NCBI GenBank assembly: GCA_947445115.1
Contig: CANFCG010000014.1
Coordinates: 1-60,886 of the forward strand
Origin: Comamonadaceae bacterium
GTDB taxonomy: Bacteria; Pseudomonadota; Gammaproteobacteria; Burkholderiales; Burkholderiaceae_C
Length of the DNA stretch: 60,886 nucleotides
Direction: 5' to 3'
The translations under genes and the position numbers were made by a program. Below are positions 1 to 9,351 of this stretch, in pieces; positions within the stretch are counted from its first letter, which is position 1, and the number at the start of each line of letters is the position of its first letter. The notes below the pieces were generated by a model. That model did not search any database. It saw nothing but the letters and a program-made list of their open reading frames with translations, and was not told the DNA's origin.

Positions 1-23
1 CCGATTGTGGCCATGGTGATCAC
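1..23 (-). CDS. istA: Start of an istA-type transposase gene (partial, runs off the window)
   Basis: Only seven complete codons are visible: GTG at 23, with an in-frame ATG at 14, reading M-I-T-M-A-T-I. A GGGAGAA box lies about nine bases upstream. The position just inside an IS21-like left end and the direction away from that end are what istA would show. The coding part itself is too short to identify, so the call depends on context. Confidence 0.35.
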
Positions 24-129
24 TCTTAAATTCTCCCGCTTAATTTATAAGCAGGAGAGTGGAACACCTGGGTCACTTTGACTTGCGCATAACCTCTATA
101 AGTGGGTCACTTTTAGGTGAGCGTCAACA
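1..129 (-). mobile_element. Left end of an IS21-family insertion sequence (cut by the window edge)
   Basis: Read on the minus strand from 129, the element begins TGTTGACGCTCACCTAAAAG and contains two copies of AAGTGACCCA about 40 bases apart. A TG terminus followed by repeated short subterminal motifs is typical of IS21-family ends. About 106 bases in, a ribosome binding site (GGGAGAA) and a start codon lead towards the window edge, as expected for istA. The junction at 129/130 falls inside an integrase reading frame, so the element sits in and breaks that gene. The other end and the target duplication lie outside the window. The family assignment rests on recall of terminal motifs, not on a search. 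Confidence 0.6.
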
Positions 130-556
130 TCCTATGCCCTAACGAGGGTAAGAGGTCGCGCTTCAATAGGCTATTTGTACGGTCTAGGTGTTCCTGACTC
201 CACCCACCAGCCTTGACTTTAATCATGGCAGCCGCAATTTCCGCGAACGTGTCACCCGTACCGTTAGCCATGCGCTTAGTTGTTTTTCTAACTTGACTAG
301 GGTCGCGCCCTTCGGCCACTTGTTTATTGGCTTCGTCGCGCCGTAATCTAGCGCTTTTTAGTGAAACCTCTGGATATTTCCCAAGTGATAGGCGGTTTTG
401 TTTTCCGTTGAATCGGTAGCGGTATCGCCACAGCTTCGCACCCGTGGGCATAACCTCTAAGGTCAATCCTTCGCCATCGTTTAGGTTCGTGAGTTTTTGC
501 CCAATAGGACATTTTTCCACCTTGATTGCACTGTCAGTGAGTAGGTTTGCTGCCAT
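113..556 (-). pseudogene. 5' fragment of a tyrosine-recombinase integrase, interrupted by an IS
   Basis: The frame encodes 147 residues. Residues 1-142 match the N-terminal part of phage/island integrases of the P4 type: the DUF4102 arm-binding fold with GLTLEVMPTGAKLWRYRYR and LGKYPEVSLKSAR, then the start of the core-binding domain up to LLPSLGHR. Whole proteins of this type have about 400 residues and carry the catalytic R-H-R-Y residues in the C-terminal half, all missing here. The last five residues (MLTLT) and the stop are encoded by the IS end. The gene lies 200 bases from the 3' end of tRNA-Arg, the usual place for an integrase of a tRNA-targeting element. It is certainly inactive as it stands. 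Confidence 0.85.
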
Positions 557-580
557 GATCGAAGCGCCTTAGTTGGTTAG

Positions 581-660
581 TGAGTACAGATTTTCACGAA
601 TCCCTAGCAACATTCTAATCCTGTACTCAGTCCTGTACTCAAAATAGCTGCCTGTACTTA
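581..660. repeat. Array of CCTGTACTCA-type repeats between integrase and tRNA
   Basis: Three direct copies are visible at 620-629 (CCTGTACTCA), 632-641 (CCTGTACTCA) and 651-660 (CCTGTACTTA), plus one inverted copy at 581-589 (TGAGTACAG). They lie in the non-coding stretch 557-754 between the integrase start and the tRNA 3' end. Arm-type integrase sites near attachment sites look like this, but no family-specific motif confirms it. The repeats are plain; the function is inference. Confidence 0.6.
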
Positions 661-707
661 GCCACCAATGTACGTAAATGAACGATTGAAGTAGCGATTC
701 CCCAATG

Positions 708-743
708 AAAAAGGACGCTTACCATATTTTAGTAAACGTCCTT
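708..743 (-). terminator. Rho-independent terminator downstream of tRNA-Arg
   Basis: On the minus strand a stem AAGGACG-TTAC-type hairpin (arms 711-722 and 732-743, one internal mismatch, 9-base loop) is followed by TTTTT-C. It begins about 12 bases after the CCA end of the tRNA and would end its transcript. Confidence 0.65.
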
Positions 744-754
744 GAACTGGCACA

Positions 755-829
755 TGGTGCCTCCGACAGGAATCGAACCTGTATCTAGCGCTTAGGAGGC
801 ACTCGTTCTATCCATTGAACTACGGCGGC
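755..829 (-). tRNA. tRNA-Arg (anticodon CCT, reads AGG)
   Basis: A complete 75-base cloverleaf with encoded CCA (755-757). The D arm is GTTC/GAAC, the anticodon stem AGTGC/GCGCT has loop CTCCTAA, and the T arm is ACAGG-TTCGATT-CCTGT. The acceptor stem is GCCGCCG against CGGAGGC, which leaves a G4-A69 mismatch where relatives, as recalled, have a T-A pair. Its 3' half is the likely attachment site of the integrative element whose integrase fragment follows. It lies directly downstream of chpA in the same direction. Confidence 0.93.
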
Positions 830-849
830 AAAGACTTGATTTTAAGTGC

Positions 850-3800
850 TTACTTCTTTGCGTAACGCCCAAGGACTTCAATTAATTCTTCTTCAGAATA
901 TGGCTTACCGAGATATTCATTGGCACCCAAACTCTTGGCATGATCTCGATGCTTATCTGCAATGCGAGATGTAATCATGACGACGGGGGTCTCGCGTAGC
1001 CGCTCTGAAGCACGGATATTTTGTAGCAACTCAAAGCCGTCCATGCGCGGCATTTCGACGTCGGACAGCACCAACATGGGTTTTTCAAGGCGTAGGCTCT
1101 CAAGCGCCTGCCGACCATCTGCCGCCAAAGACACTCGATAACCTTCTCGCTGCAATAAGCGCTGAAGAACACGGCGCATGGTGATGGAGTCATCCACAAC
1201 TAACACTAGGGGGGCTTTTTTTTCTGGCTGATCGCTTTTAGCAATACCCGGTTCAGGCTGTGTTGCTTCGGCATCCATTTGGATTTTTTGGGCGATAGCA
1301 ACGCGCGCGCCATACACCGACGCTAAGGCAACAGGGTTATAGATGAGTACGGTGGCGCCAGCTGGCAGCACAGTCATACCCGACAAACCTGGCATATGCG
1401 CCAGTTGGGCACCTAAATTTTTAATCATCACCTCTTGATTACCGAGCACCTCATCAACATGCAGAGCAATGACTTGGCCCGCGCTTTGAAGCAGCATCAC
1501 GGACTGCGTCGATTGATCAGGTTCAACCACGGAAGCTTTATATTGCAGTAATTGATTGAGTCTATAAAACGGATACGTTCGTGTGCCACTTATAAATTGA
1601 CCCGACATCTGTGCGTCGGTCACTTCGTGCGATTTGGCGCGAACAACACTAACTACCAAATTACCCGGAACGCCCGTCATTAAAGCGCCCGTGCGTACCA
1701 AAACAATCTGAGTCACCGCTGTGGTAAGGGGCAAAATCAGTTTAAAACTTGTACCCGCATCTTTAGAAAATTGAACTTCAATACGCCCGCCCAAAGCTTG
1801 CACTTGGGCGCGAACCACATCAAGACCAATACCACGACCCGCCAATTCAGACACTTCATTTGCTGTGCTCAGTCCGGACATAAAAATCAACTCTGTCGGA
1901 TCAGTCGTCAACTCAGTCTGGGGATAAAGCATTTTTGCTTTTAGCAGGAGAGCCTCTTTATCAATTCCTTTTCCGTCGTCTTGTAGGACAACAATGACGT
2001 CGTTACTTTGCTGAGTCAACTGGATCTCGATTTTTCCCTGACCATTTTTTCCTTTTAACTGACGCACGTCTGGCATCTCAATGCCATGCACCACGGCATT
2101 GCGCAACAAGTGCTCAAAGGCAGGCATAACACGCTCAAGCACGGATCGATCAATTTCTTGTCCGCTATTTTGAATGGTGAGTTCAACTGATTTACCCAAC
2201 TCTTGGCTGGTCATCCGAACGAGCCTGTGTAACCGCTCGCTAATTGACTCAAACTCCACCATCCGGGTACGGAGCAGATGGCGCTGCAAATCTCTGGTCT
2301 GCCGCAGCTGCGCTGCTAAATCATCTTCGGTGGCATTCAAGCTGCGCTGAAGACTACGTTGCAGCGTGGAAAAGTCACTCAAGGCCTCCGCCATAAACCG
2401 CGTGAGTTCTTGGGTTCGTGTAAATCGGTCAAGCTCCAATGGATCAAAAGTATTAGCGGCGTCACTCACTTGCGCTTGCCTTGACTGCATTTGTGATTCT
2501 GTTTGCAATTCAAGCTCGCGCAGTTGATCGCGCAGGCGTTGCACCTGAGCGCCCAAATCCGTCAGCGTACGCAATGAGCGGCTCATCTCGGCTTCCATAC
2601 GGGCACGGGCAATCATAATTTCACCTGTCTGATTGACCAATCGATCAACGGTGCTAGATTGGATTCGAATCGTCTCACCCGCTGGAATAATCGCGACAAA
2701 CGGTCTTGGTGCTGCCGGCTTAATGGCCGCAGCACGAGATTCGTCTGGTGACTTTTCCAATAGCTGATCGTAGGAACGTAGCAATTTTGATAATTGCTCA
2801 GGGCTTGGCGTATCTCCCAGTGCTTCAACTTCCGACTCGAGCTGGTGTACTCTTTGTGCCAAGACCTGCTCACCAACCAAACGAGCGCTGCCCTTGAGTG
2901 TATGCAGCACCCGTAGTGCTTGTGTTTTGTCCCAGGCCCGTAGTGCGGCGCCCAGTTCTGGAATCAACTGTGCGGATTCATCTTGAAAAACAGATAGCAT
3001 CTCGGCATCTTGGGCCGCCTCTGCTGAGACAACAGGCGCTGATGTGATGGCCTGTGATGTCGGCAGCAAATAAGCATTAACTCGTTCAAGCAACTTAGCG
3101 TCGGGCTCTTTAATAAATCCTGCGGCAAACTGATGTAACAACCGCCTGATTTCATCTGCCGCTAAGGAAAGCGTCGACGCTAGAGCCGCATCTCGCGAAC
3201 CTTGCACTTCAATTTTTTCAACAACTCGCTCTATCGATTTTGCCAAATGGGAGCAACCCGTAAAACCAATCGTTGCCGAGCTTCCAGCTAGTGCATGCGC
3301 CCACATGAGGGTTTCGCTAGGCAAGGGCTGACGTTCGTCTAGAGCCCACTCTGAAAGGGTTAGCGCTAGTTGCCTCGACCATTCATCCGTTTCATTGAGG
3401 AAAGCTTGATAAAGAGGGATAGAGATTTCAAGGTGGCCAATCATCTTCATTTGGCTCTCTTGAGGAGCAATCGCCTCGTGCTCTTCAGACGCATCGACCT
3501 GGGAGGGTAAGTCAAGGAAATCAGATGGCGGAAGTGTAAAGACAGGACGTTGTTGTGCTTTGTAAATCGCCTCTGCTAGGCTCTCAAGTTCCCAGTCTAT
3601 AGTCGTTACATCGATCGTTTTTTGAGCGTAAAGAAGCTCCGCCCAAGTCTGCATTGTTGTCAGTTGATCGGCGCACAAATTAAGAGATGCTGCCGCAATC
3701 GGATTGCCTTCAGTTAGGGAGTCATTGAGGTGTTTCTCCATCAACCATGCCGCGTCACCAAACTCCATAAGTCCCACGATGCGCGCACTGCCTTTGAGTG

Positions 3801-5682
3801 TGTGGAAAGATCTTTTGAGTATCGCTAGGGCATCCATATCGGCTGGATTGGCAAATAATTGAGTCACCGCCAAGTGCGCGTCCGGGAAGATTTGACTCGC
3901 CTCATCGAGAAAGACTTGCACCATAGGTTCTTCTTGATCATCGATCTCGAGGAGCACCATAGGTGTCGGCATAGCTATAGGTTCGACTATGAAATCAGCC
4001 ATAGGAGCTGATTGATGCGCCCACATGCTAAGCTTTAAACCTAGTACAGCCAAGTCAGATGTGATTTGTTGTTGATCCGTTGGACTCATCACTGCATTTA
4101 GCTTCGAAAGCGCTTCGACCTTTTCATGAATTGGCAAAATAGCAGACGCCAAACCATGCAAGCCCAATGACAATGCAACAGAGTTTATTTGCTGTAATTT
4201 TTCTGGCACAAGACTGAGTGCAGCCGTTTCGCTAGGATTCGCCCAGAGATGCTTAAATATATTCTCAATCTCATTCAGTTTTTGGCTAAGATGATCGACG
4301 GAGCTACTCATCGCATGCATCCAACCTTGTCGCTGCTGCACATCAACCATCCAAGGCGCCAAGGCGCCAGCGGTTTGTCCGTTGCAAACACTTGTTAAGC
4401 GTCTCGTTAATTCAATGAAACGACGCTCAGTTTCCGCATCATCTTCCGCATGGGTGTCCGTCACTATTGCGCCAAGGACAAGCAGCGTGGTGGCGACCTC
4501 AACTTGCACATCGCGATTAATCTGAAGTTGATCGTTTGATATGACTCGTTGAAATACTTGGTTAAGCGCATGCGCTGATGAATGCAAGCTCTCAAGGCAA
4601 GCCCCCATGTCTCCAAACGACATCGACAACTCTGGCATTTGCAACTGCGGCATGGCGGCAGACTCGAGTGCGCAAAAATCGCCCCATTGCTGCTGCGTAG
4701 TTTCAATTAAATTTTGCGCCAAGGTCATTTTTTCTCGCACCAATTGCCCGAAAAAAGTTTGTCCATAATGGCAACCACTACGCGGCGTCCACTCGGTCCA
4801 ATTAGCTAGTCTAGTCAACTCATTTGAGGTCACGTCTGGCTGGCGCTGCCAAGCGACATAACTAAAAAAAACAGCCTCATTTAGTAGGTGGTCTTCATCA
4901 CTACTGAGCCCTTTAAGCCAAGCCATACTTCCAAGCAGGTAGCGTTTCAGATAAATATCTAGATCCAAGCAATCACGGCTTAGCGCATCGATGATCACCG
5001 AGAGTAAAGTGCCAAAAAGCATTTGCTTTGGCTCATCTCGTTGGCTCATATTCCAATCGCATAGTCGTTGCAGTTCGGCTGCGGAGTCCGTATTTTTATA
5101 ACGAATAAGCCCTAGCATGAGTGCATCGACTTGATCCTGCAATAAAGCGCCAGATGCATCAAATCCACTCCGCTCAAGTACCGTGTGACGTAAATTTTGC
5201 AAAACATCAGAGCGAGACCATGACATGATTGCGGAATGTCGTTCATTGGGCGACCACAGATCCATAGGATGAAGCGTGCAAGAGAGCATTTCACCTAAAT
5301 CTTGATATTGCGTGTAAAGCGATAGTTCAGAATAGTCAGTCTTACCTTGAATTGTGCGTAAAAAATCACTCAAACTCCAGCTAGCCGCCCGTACTTGCGA
5401 TATAAATAAGAGGGTTAAACTATGCGGGTACTCTCGCCATAATTGCAAAACTTTTTGTAAAGCAATCGCATACTTTGATAAAGGCTCGCAAGCAGCAACT
5501 TCAAAAGCTCCAACAATCGAGCGAACCTTTGCCTCGCACGAGATGATCTGACTATCACACGCGTCTCGAACTGAATCGTCCAATAGCCCTTCCAAATCTT
5601 TCAAGGCAGATTGAAGGCTATCCAACGTCACTTGGACTTCATCAACAAGCCATACGAGAGCTGATTGGTTTGTCAAAGACAT
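850..5682 (-). CDS. chpA: Hybrid histidine kinase ChpA/PilL of the Pil-Chp system
   Basis: A 1610-residue CheA-type kinase that phosphorylates the response regulators PilG and PilH and so steers type IV pilus extension and retraction. Domains in order: an alpha-helical N-terminal region without a clear motif (1-580). Three Hpt domains with phospho-histidines at H627 (HTLKGSARIVG), H796 (HALAGSSATIG, lysine replaced) and H927 (HTLKGSARLVG). A dimerisation helix region near 1010-1140, and the kinase domain with N box HLLRNAVVHG (1191-1200), G1 DDGKGID (about 1235) and G2 GRGIGLDVV (about 1283). A CheW-like domain (about 1320-1460), and a C-terminal receiver with VDDS and phospho-Asp D1541. Pseudomonas ChpA has more transfer domains, so this is a shorter variant. 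It is last in rubredoxin-pilG-H-I-J-chpA, 15 bases after pilJ. A short A8 run followed closely by C6 lies in the linker before the receiver. Confidence 0.95.
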   Translation of the reverse strand: MSLTNQSALVWLVDEVQVTLDSLQSALKDLEGLLDDSVRDACDSQIISCEAKVRSIVGAFEVAACEPLSKYAIALQKVLQLWREYPHSLTLLFISQVRAASWSLSDFLRTIQGKTDYSELSLYTQYQDLGEMLSCTLHPMDLWSPNERHSAIMSWSRSDVLQNLRHTVLERSGFDASGALLQDQVDALMLGLIRYKNTDSAAELQRLCDWNMSQRDEPKQMLFGTLLSVIIDALSRDCLDLDIYLKRYLLGSMAWLKGLSSDEDHLLNEAVFFSYVAWQRQPDVTSNELTRLANWTEWTPRSGCHYGQTFFGQLVREKMTLAQNLIETTQQQWGDFCALESAAMPQLQMPELSMSFGDMGACLESLHSSAHALNQVFQRVISNDQLQINRDVQVEVATTLLVLGAIVTDTHAEDDAETERRFIELTRRLTSVCNGQTAGALAPWMVDVQQRQGWMHAMSSSVDHLSQKLNEIENIFKHLWANPSETAALSLVPEKLQQINSVALSLGLHGLASAILPIHEKVEALSKLNAVMSPTDQQQITSDLAVLGLKLSMWAHQSAPMADFIVEPIAMPTPMVLLEIDDQEEPMVQVFLDEASQIFPDAHLAVTQLFANPADMDALAILKRSFHTLKGSARIVGLMEFGDAAWLMEKHLNDSLTEGNPIAAASLNLCADQLTTMQTWAELLYAQKTIDVTTIDWELESLAEAIYKAQQRPVFTLPPSDFLDLPSQVDASEEHEAIAPQESQMKMIGHLEISIPLYQAFLNETDEWSRQLALTLSEWALDERQPLPSETLMWAHALAGSSATIGFTGCSHLAKSIERVVEKIEVQGSRDAALASTLSLAADEIRRLLHQFAAGFIKEPDAKLLERVNAYLLPTSQAITSAPVVSAEAAQDAEMLSVFQDESAQLIPELGAALRAWDKTQALRVLHTLKGSARLVGEQVLAQRVHQLESEVEALGDTPSPEQLSKLLRSYDQLLEKSPDESRAAAIKPAAPRPFVAIIPAGETIRIQSSTVDRLVNQTGEIMIARARMEAEMSRSLRTLTDLGAQVQRLRDQLRELELQTESQMQSRQAQVSDAANTFDPLELDRFTRTQELTRFMAEALSDFSTLQRSLQRSLNATEDDLAAQLRQTRDLQRHLLRTRMVEFESISERLHRLVRMTSQELGKSVELTIQNSGQEIDRSVLERVMPAFEHLLRNAVVHGIEMPDVRQLKGKNGQGKIEIQLTQQSNDVIVVLQDDGKGIDKEALLLKAKMLYPQTELTTDPTELIFMSGLSTANEVSELAGRGIGLDVVRAQVQALGGRIEVQFSKDAGTSFKLILPLTTAVTQIVLVRTGALMTGVPGNLVVSVVRAKSHEVTDAQMSGQFISGTRTYPFYRLNQLLQYKASVVEPDQSTQSVMLLQSAGQVIALHVDEVLGNQEVMIKNLGAQLAHMPGLSGMTVLPAGATVLIYNPVALASVYGARVAIAQKIQMDAEATQPEPGIAKSDQPEKKAPLVLVVDDSITMRRVLQRLLQREGYRVSLAADGRQALESLRLEKPMLVLSDVEMPRMDGFELLQNIRASERLRETPVVMITSRIADKHRDHAKSLGANEYLGKPYSEEELIEVLGRYAKK

Positions 5683-5697
5683 ATCAAAACAGGTCCG

Positions 5698-7800
5698 TTA
5701 GACCAGCTTAAACCTTGACACTGACTTCTTGAGATCATCGGCCATAGTGGACAACTCTCTCACCATTTTTGCATTCATTTTTGTGCCTTCACTGGTACGC
5801 TCAGTGACCGTAGAAATATTTTGAATTGTCGAAGCAACAGTATTGGCTTCGCGTGCTTCATTTGAGGTCGCGCTGGAAATACGCTCAATCAAGCTTGTCA
5901 ATTGGCGTGAAATTCGATCAATCTCGGACAGCGCAGCGCCCGCATTTTCAGACAACTGCGCTCCCGCCACCACCCCGTGCGTGGATATCTCCATTGAAGC
6001 CACCACCTCTTGCGTATCCGACTGAATGGCTTTCACAAGGTTTGAGATCTGCCTTGTCGCATCGCCAGAACGCTCGGCCAATCGCTGCACCTCTTCGGCA
6101 ACTACGGTAAAGCCACGCCCAGCCTCGCCCGCCGAAGCCGCTTGAATGGCTGCATTGAGCGCCAAAACGTTGGTTTGCTCAGTAATATCAGAAATCAAAT
6201 CTGTAATCTCACCAATCTCTTGTGACGACTCGCCAAGACGCTTCATTCGCTTGGCCGTTTCTTGAATTTGATTACGAATGGTATTCATACCGCCCATCGT
6301 GCTTTGCACCGCAGACAAGCCGGAATTAGCAGCTGTCAAAAATTGTTTGGCAACGCTCGCCGATTCATCGGCGAGACTAGAGGCTTGCGTGATACGGTCA
6401 GCCATCGCCAGCACCGTTTGACCCGCTTGTCGGATATCGAGTAACTGCTGGGTTGACGCCGCCAACAATTGGCTTGAGGAAGCTTCCACTTGACTTGTAG
6501 TGCTTGCCACTAAAGCCGACGTCTTTTGCACATTCCCGACCAAAGAACGCAGCTCTTCAACCGTGTAATTAACCGAATCTGCAATAGCGCCCGTAATATC
6601 CTCTGTCACGGTGGCTTCTTGGGTTAGATCTCCATCTGCCACATTTTGCATTTCATTCATCAATCGCAAAATTGCGGCCTGGTTTGCATCATTAACACGC
6701 TTAGCTTCCATCTCCTGCGTTTGGGCGGCTAACGTCCTCTCCTCGGCCTGAGTCTGGCGCCTTTTACCAGACAAAACCTGCACATAGATCAAACCGGCAG
6801 CAGCAGCAATAGCGAGCAATGCCACGACGCTTAGCAAAACCCAGGCCCATGTATCTATGCCTGACTGCTGGGCCAGTTTCGCTTGCAACGCTTCCAATTG
6901 ACGGCGAAGTGGTTCAGATTCCGCAAGGATTCCACTCTGCGCATCTCGTGCAGCGACCATGCCCTGTAAGTTACCCAAAATTCCTATGGCTTGCTTCCTA
7001 GTTTCATCGTATAACTTTAACAAGGCATCCAACCGCTCGATTGTTTCCTTATCTTTTGAAGGCTTGAGTTTGAGTTCAGGATTACCGTCTTTCAAGCCGG
7101 TACTAAGCTCTTTAAATGTATTTAAGTCTTTACCCAAAAGGAAAACTGCTTCAGTATTCAAACCATCTGCAGTTAAAAATTCATTAGCAGATTTACCAAT
7201 CCTTTGCGTTAACATCACCAACTCACCTGCGGTGGACACCTCCTGTGCGGGAGCATTTTGCTGCAGTTTAAGGGAGGTAATGGACTCAGCCACCTCCAGC
7301 AGATCAGAAGATCGACGGTTAATGCCACGCAAAGCGCCGCCCAGTCCAGACAGGAAGATTTTTTGCTCAAGAATCACCTTCACGTTCTTCCCGGTTTTAT
7401 CAACACTGGGCTTAATTGCCTTCAAATTAGCTTGCATATCGTCTGCAATTGGCTCAACACCCATATCCCCATTTCCATCTCGAAGGGCGCTCAAGTTTTT
7501 GCCTAAAGCGTCGTTACTTTCAGCCAATTCCGCAAAGGATGCCGCATTACCATTTAATGCTTGGGTCACTGATTTGGCCAATCGTTGCGCCTGCAAAAGT
7601 GATTGCCCTGCTGCATTCACCTGTCTTGCCGTTCGGTCGGATTGAACTAGCACCCAAACGGTGACAGCAGCCAGGATAAGCAACATAACAGCCAGCAAAG
7701 TAGTCAATATTTTTTGATGCTGCTCCAATCTTTTGGCGCCCAAAATTGGTATCAATAACTCATCTGAATTTTCTGGGTGCGACAGCATTTTGGTATTCAT
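5698..7800 (-). CDS. pilJ: Twitching-motility chemoreceptor PilJ
   Basis: A 700-residue membrane chemoreceptor that feeds surface or chemical signals to the ChpA kinase. Transmembrane segments lie at about 30-52 and 318-343, bracketing a periplasmic sensor of about 265 residues with the PilJ-type helical repeats ([24 protein letters not shown]). The cytoplasmic part ends in an MCP signalling hairpin with [20 protein letters not shown] followed by [18 protein letters not shown]. The length is normal for PilJ. The gene lies between pilI and chpA with short gaps. No methyltransferase or methylesterase gene (pilK, chpB) accompanies it. Confidence 0.95.
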   Translation of the reverse strand: MNTKMLSHPENSDELLIPILGAKRLEQHQKILTTLLAVMLLILAAVTVWVLVQSDRTARQVNAAGQSLLQAQRLAKSVTQALNGNAASFAELAESNDALGKNLSALRDGNGDMGVEPIADDMQANLKAIKPSVDKTGKNVKVILEQKIFLSGLGGALRGINRRSSDLLEVAESITSLKLQQNAPAQEVSTAGELVMLTQRIGKSANEFLTADGLNTEAVFLLGKDLNTFKELSTGLKDGNPELKLKPSKDKETIERLDALLKLYDETRKQAIGILGNLQGMVAARDAQSGILAESEPLRRQLEALQAKLAQQSGIDTWAWVLLSVVALLAIAAAAGLIYVQVLSGKRRQTQAEERTLAAQTQEMEAKRVNDANQAAILRLMNEMQNVADGDLTQEATVTEDITGAIADSVNYTVEELRSLVGNVQKTSALVASTTSQVEASSSQLLAASTQQLLDIRQAGQTVLAMADRITQASSLADESASVAKQFLTAANSGLSAVQSTMGGMNTIRNQIQETAKRMKRLGESSQEIGEITDLISDITEQTNVLALNAAIQAASAGEAGRGFTVVAEEVQRLAERSGDATRQISNLVKAIQSDTQEVVASMEISTHGVVAGAQLSENAGAALSEIDRISRQLTSLIERISSATSNEAREANTVASTIQNISTVTERTSEGTKMNAKMVRELSTMADDLKKSVSRFKLV

Positions 7801-7821
7801 AAATATTCCTTGTTCAATCGA

Positions 7822-8343
7822 TTATTCTGCGATGCTTATAAATGTGGGATTTTTCGAGAGTAGCTGCAAATCCACTTCACGCCATTGCGCGCCTTGCTCA
7901 TCTTGATATAGATTCTCTATGCCTGTTGGCTGCATGTGATCGCGACTTTTAAGGCCGACAAGCTTATCAACGACCACAACCGTATTGAGGTCCAAAGACG
8001 GGTGAAAACCAACTAGTCGACGATCTTGTAATACTGTTTTTATCACTCCGCTGCGGGTGTGGATCTGATGCTCCAAGTCGAAATATTTAGACAAACTCAC
8101 AACACCGCATAGCGCGCCACGTAAATTAGCGACCCCCAAGAACCATTCTTTTGCGTAGGGAATAGATTGTGGATCGGACCAAGGAAAAATCTCCCCTGAC
8201 TGGCTAAGAGGTAGCACAAAACCTGCGCCTGCGATTTCAACCGCCAACCAGTTTGCCGTCCCGTCGTCGCCATTCTTCCCCGCCGACTGCAAACGGCTGG
8301 TAAGCCTCGATTGAAATTGAGAAATGGCTTCTTTTTTTGACAT
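7822..8343 (-). CDS. pilI: CheW-like coupling protein PilI
   Basis: A 173-residue single CheW domain protein that links the receptor PilJ to the kinase ChpA. Typical elements are VEIAGAGFVLPLSQSGEIFPW, WFLGVANLRGALCGVVSL and a conserved VVVDKLVGL strand. The start is taken at MSKKEAIS, two bases after the pilH stop. A longer open frame from 8445 would overlap pilH by 100 bases and adds residues unlike the family. Confidence 0.92.
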   Translation of the reverse strand: MSKKEAISQFQSRLTSRLQSAGKNGDDGTANWLAVEIAGAGFVLPLSQSGEIFPWSDPQSIPYAKEWFLGVANLRGALCGVVSLSKYFDLEHQIHTRSGVIKTVLQDRRLVGFHPSLDLNTVVVVDKLVGLKSRDHMQPTGIENLYQDEQGAQWREVDLQLLSKNPTFISIAE

Positions 8344-8345
8344 TT

Positions 8346-8723
8346 TTAATGTTCGCTTGACAAGATAGCTTTGATTTGAGCGAGCAATACTGCTTTTTGG
8401 ACAGGCTTGACGATATAGGCTTTCGCACCTTGACGCATTCCCCACACACGGTCTGTTTCTTGATCTTTACTTGTGCACAAAATGACAGGGATGTCCGCAG
8501 TCACAGCATCACGGCTGAGTTGGCGTGCAAACTGGAATCCGTTTTGTCCTGGCATCACAATATCCAGCAATATGAGATCAGGGCGCTTCATATTAATGAT
8601 CTGCTGAGCTTCCGCTGTATCCGATGCCATTTGCGTCGCGTAGCCTTCAGAGGCAAGCATCTCCGACAAATACACTTGCTCTGTCCTAGAGTCATCTACG
8701 ATAAGTATGTTTTTTATAATCAT
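8346..8723 (-). CDS. pilH: Response regulator PilH (single receiver domain)
   Basis: A 125-residue stand-alone CheY-like receiver. The acidic pair is in ILIVDDSRTEQ, the phospho-acceptor in LILLDIVMPGQNG, with the conserved Ser/Thr in LCTSKDQ and Lys in YIVKPVQK. In Pil-Chp systems PilH is the second regulator, acting with PilG to set pilus retraction and phosphate flow. Its start overlaps the pilG stop by four bases (ATGA), so the two are translationally coupled. Confidence 0.93.
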   Translation of the reverse strand: MIIKNILIVDDSRTEQVYLSEMLASEGYATQMASDTAEAQQIINMKRPDLILLDIVMPGQNGFQFARQLSRDAVTADIPVILCTSKDQETDRVWGMRQGAKAYIVKPVQKAVLLAQIKAILSSEH

Positions 8724-9088
8724 TGTGGGATCGGGATATGGGCATCCATCGTTTTAATCAATTGATCTTTAGTAAATGGCTTAGTGAGGTAGTCAGCGCA
8801 GCCAACGATCCGACCACGCGCAACATCAAAAACACTATCTTTTGAGGATAGCATGATGAGTGGGGTATGCACAAAACGTTTATTATTTTTAATCAGCATG
8901 CATGTTTGATAGCCGTCTAGGCGGGGCATCAATATGTCGCAAAAGATAATATCGGGTTGGTGATCATTTACCTTAGCAAGCGCATCAAATCCATCAATAG
9001 CGACGATGACTTCATGCCCAGCTTGCCTCAAAAATATCTCGGCACTTCGGCGTATCGTGTTGCTATCGTCAACGATGAGAACTTTCAC
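8720..9088 (-). CDS. pilG: Response regulator PilG (single receiver domain)
   Basis: A 122-residue CheY-like receiver: VLIVDDSNTIRRSAE, phospho-Asp in IIFCDILMPRLDGYQ, MLSSKDSVFDVARGR and YLTKPFTK. The DSNTIRRSAE N-terminus is characteristic of PilG. It receives phosphate from ChpA and activates type IV pilus function. First of the pil-chp genes and 21 bases downstream of the rubredoxin gene. Confidence 0.93.
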   Translation of the reverse strand: MKVLIVDDSNTIRRSAEIFLRQAGHEVIVAIDGFDALAKVNDHQPDIIFCDILMPRLDGYQTCMLIKNNKRFVHTPLIMLSSKDSVFDVARGRIVGCADYLTKPFTKDQLIKTMDAHIPIPQ

Positions 9089-9109
9089 GTCGGCACATCC
9101 ATGTTTTAG

Positions 9110-9280
9110 TTAAATAGTCACCATTTCGAAATCCTCTTTGCGCGCACCACACTCTGGACAAACCCAATTCATGGGGACATCCGTCCATAAGGTGCCCGCA
9201 GCAATACCATCCTCTGGTACGCCTGTGGTCTCATCGTACATCCAGCCGCAAATTAAGCACATCCAAGTTTTATGTTCCAT
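9110..9280 (-). CDS. rubA: Rubredoxin
   Basis: A 56-residue one-iron electron carrier. The two iron-binding knuckles are [11 protein letters not shown] and [11 protein letters not shown], with the usual [11 protein letters not shown] between them. The start at MEHKTWMC gives normal rubredoxin length and has TGAGAAT just upstream; a longer start at 9310 would add ten residues. Adjacency to hemL on one side and pilG on the other is a common Burkholderiales arrangement. A functional link to the pilus system is not implied. Confidence 0.93.
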   Translation of the reverse strand: MEHKTWMCLICGWMYDETTGVPEDGIAAGTLWTDVPMNWVCPECGARKEDFEMVTI

Positions 9281-9351
9281 ATTCTCATTCAATTTTTTTA
9301 TTCCAGTCATTCTTACAATGTGACAATTCTAACGACCCTATACGTATTCTT

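Noticed and set aside
6959-7645. Long plus-strand frame of 228 codons opposite pilJ
   Set aside because: It is antisense to a well-supported gene, has no family motif or ribosome binding site, and is a codon-usage shadow.
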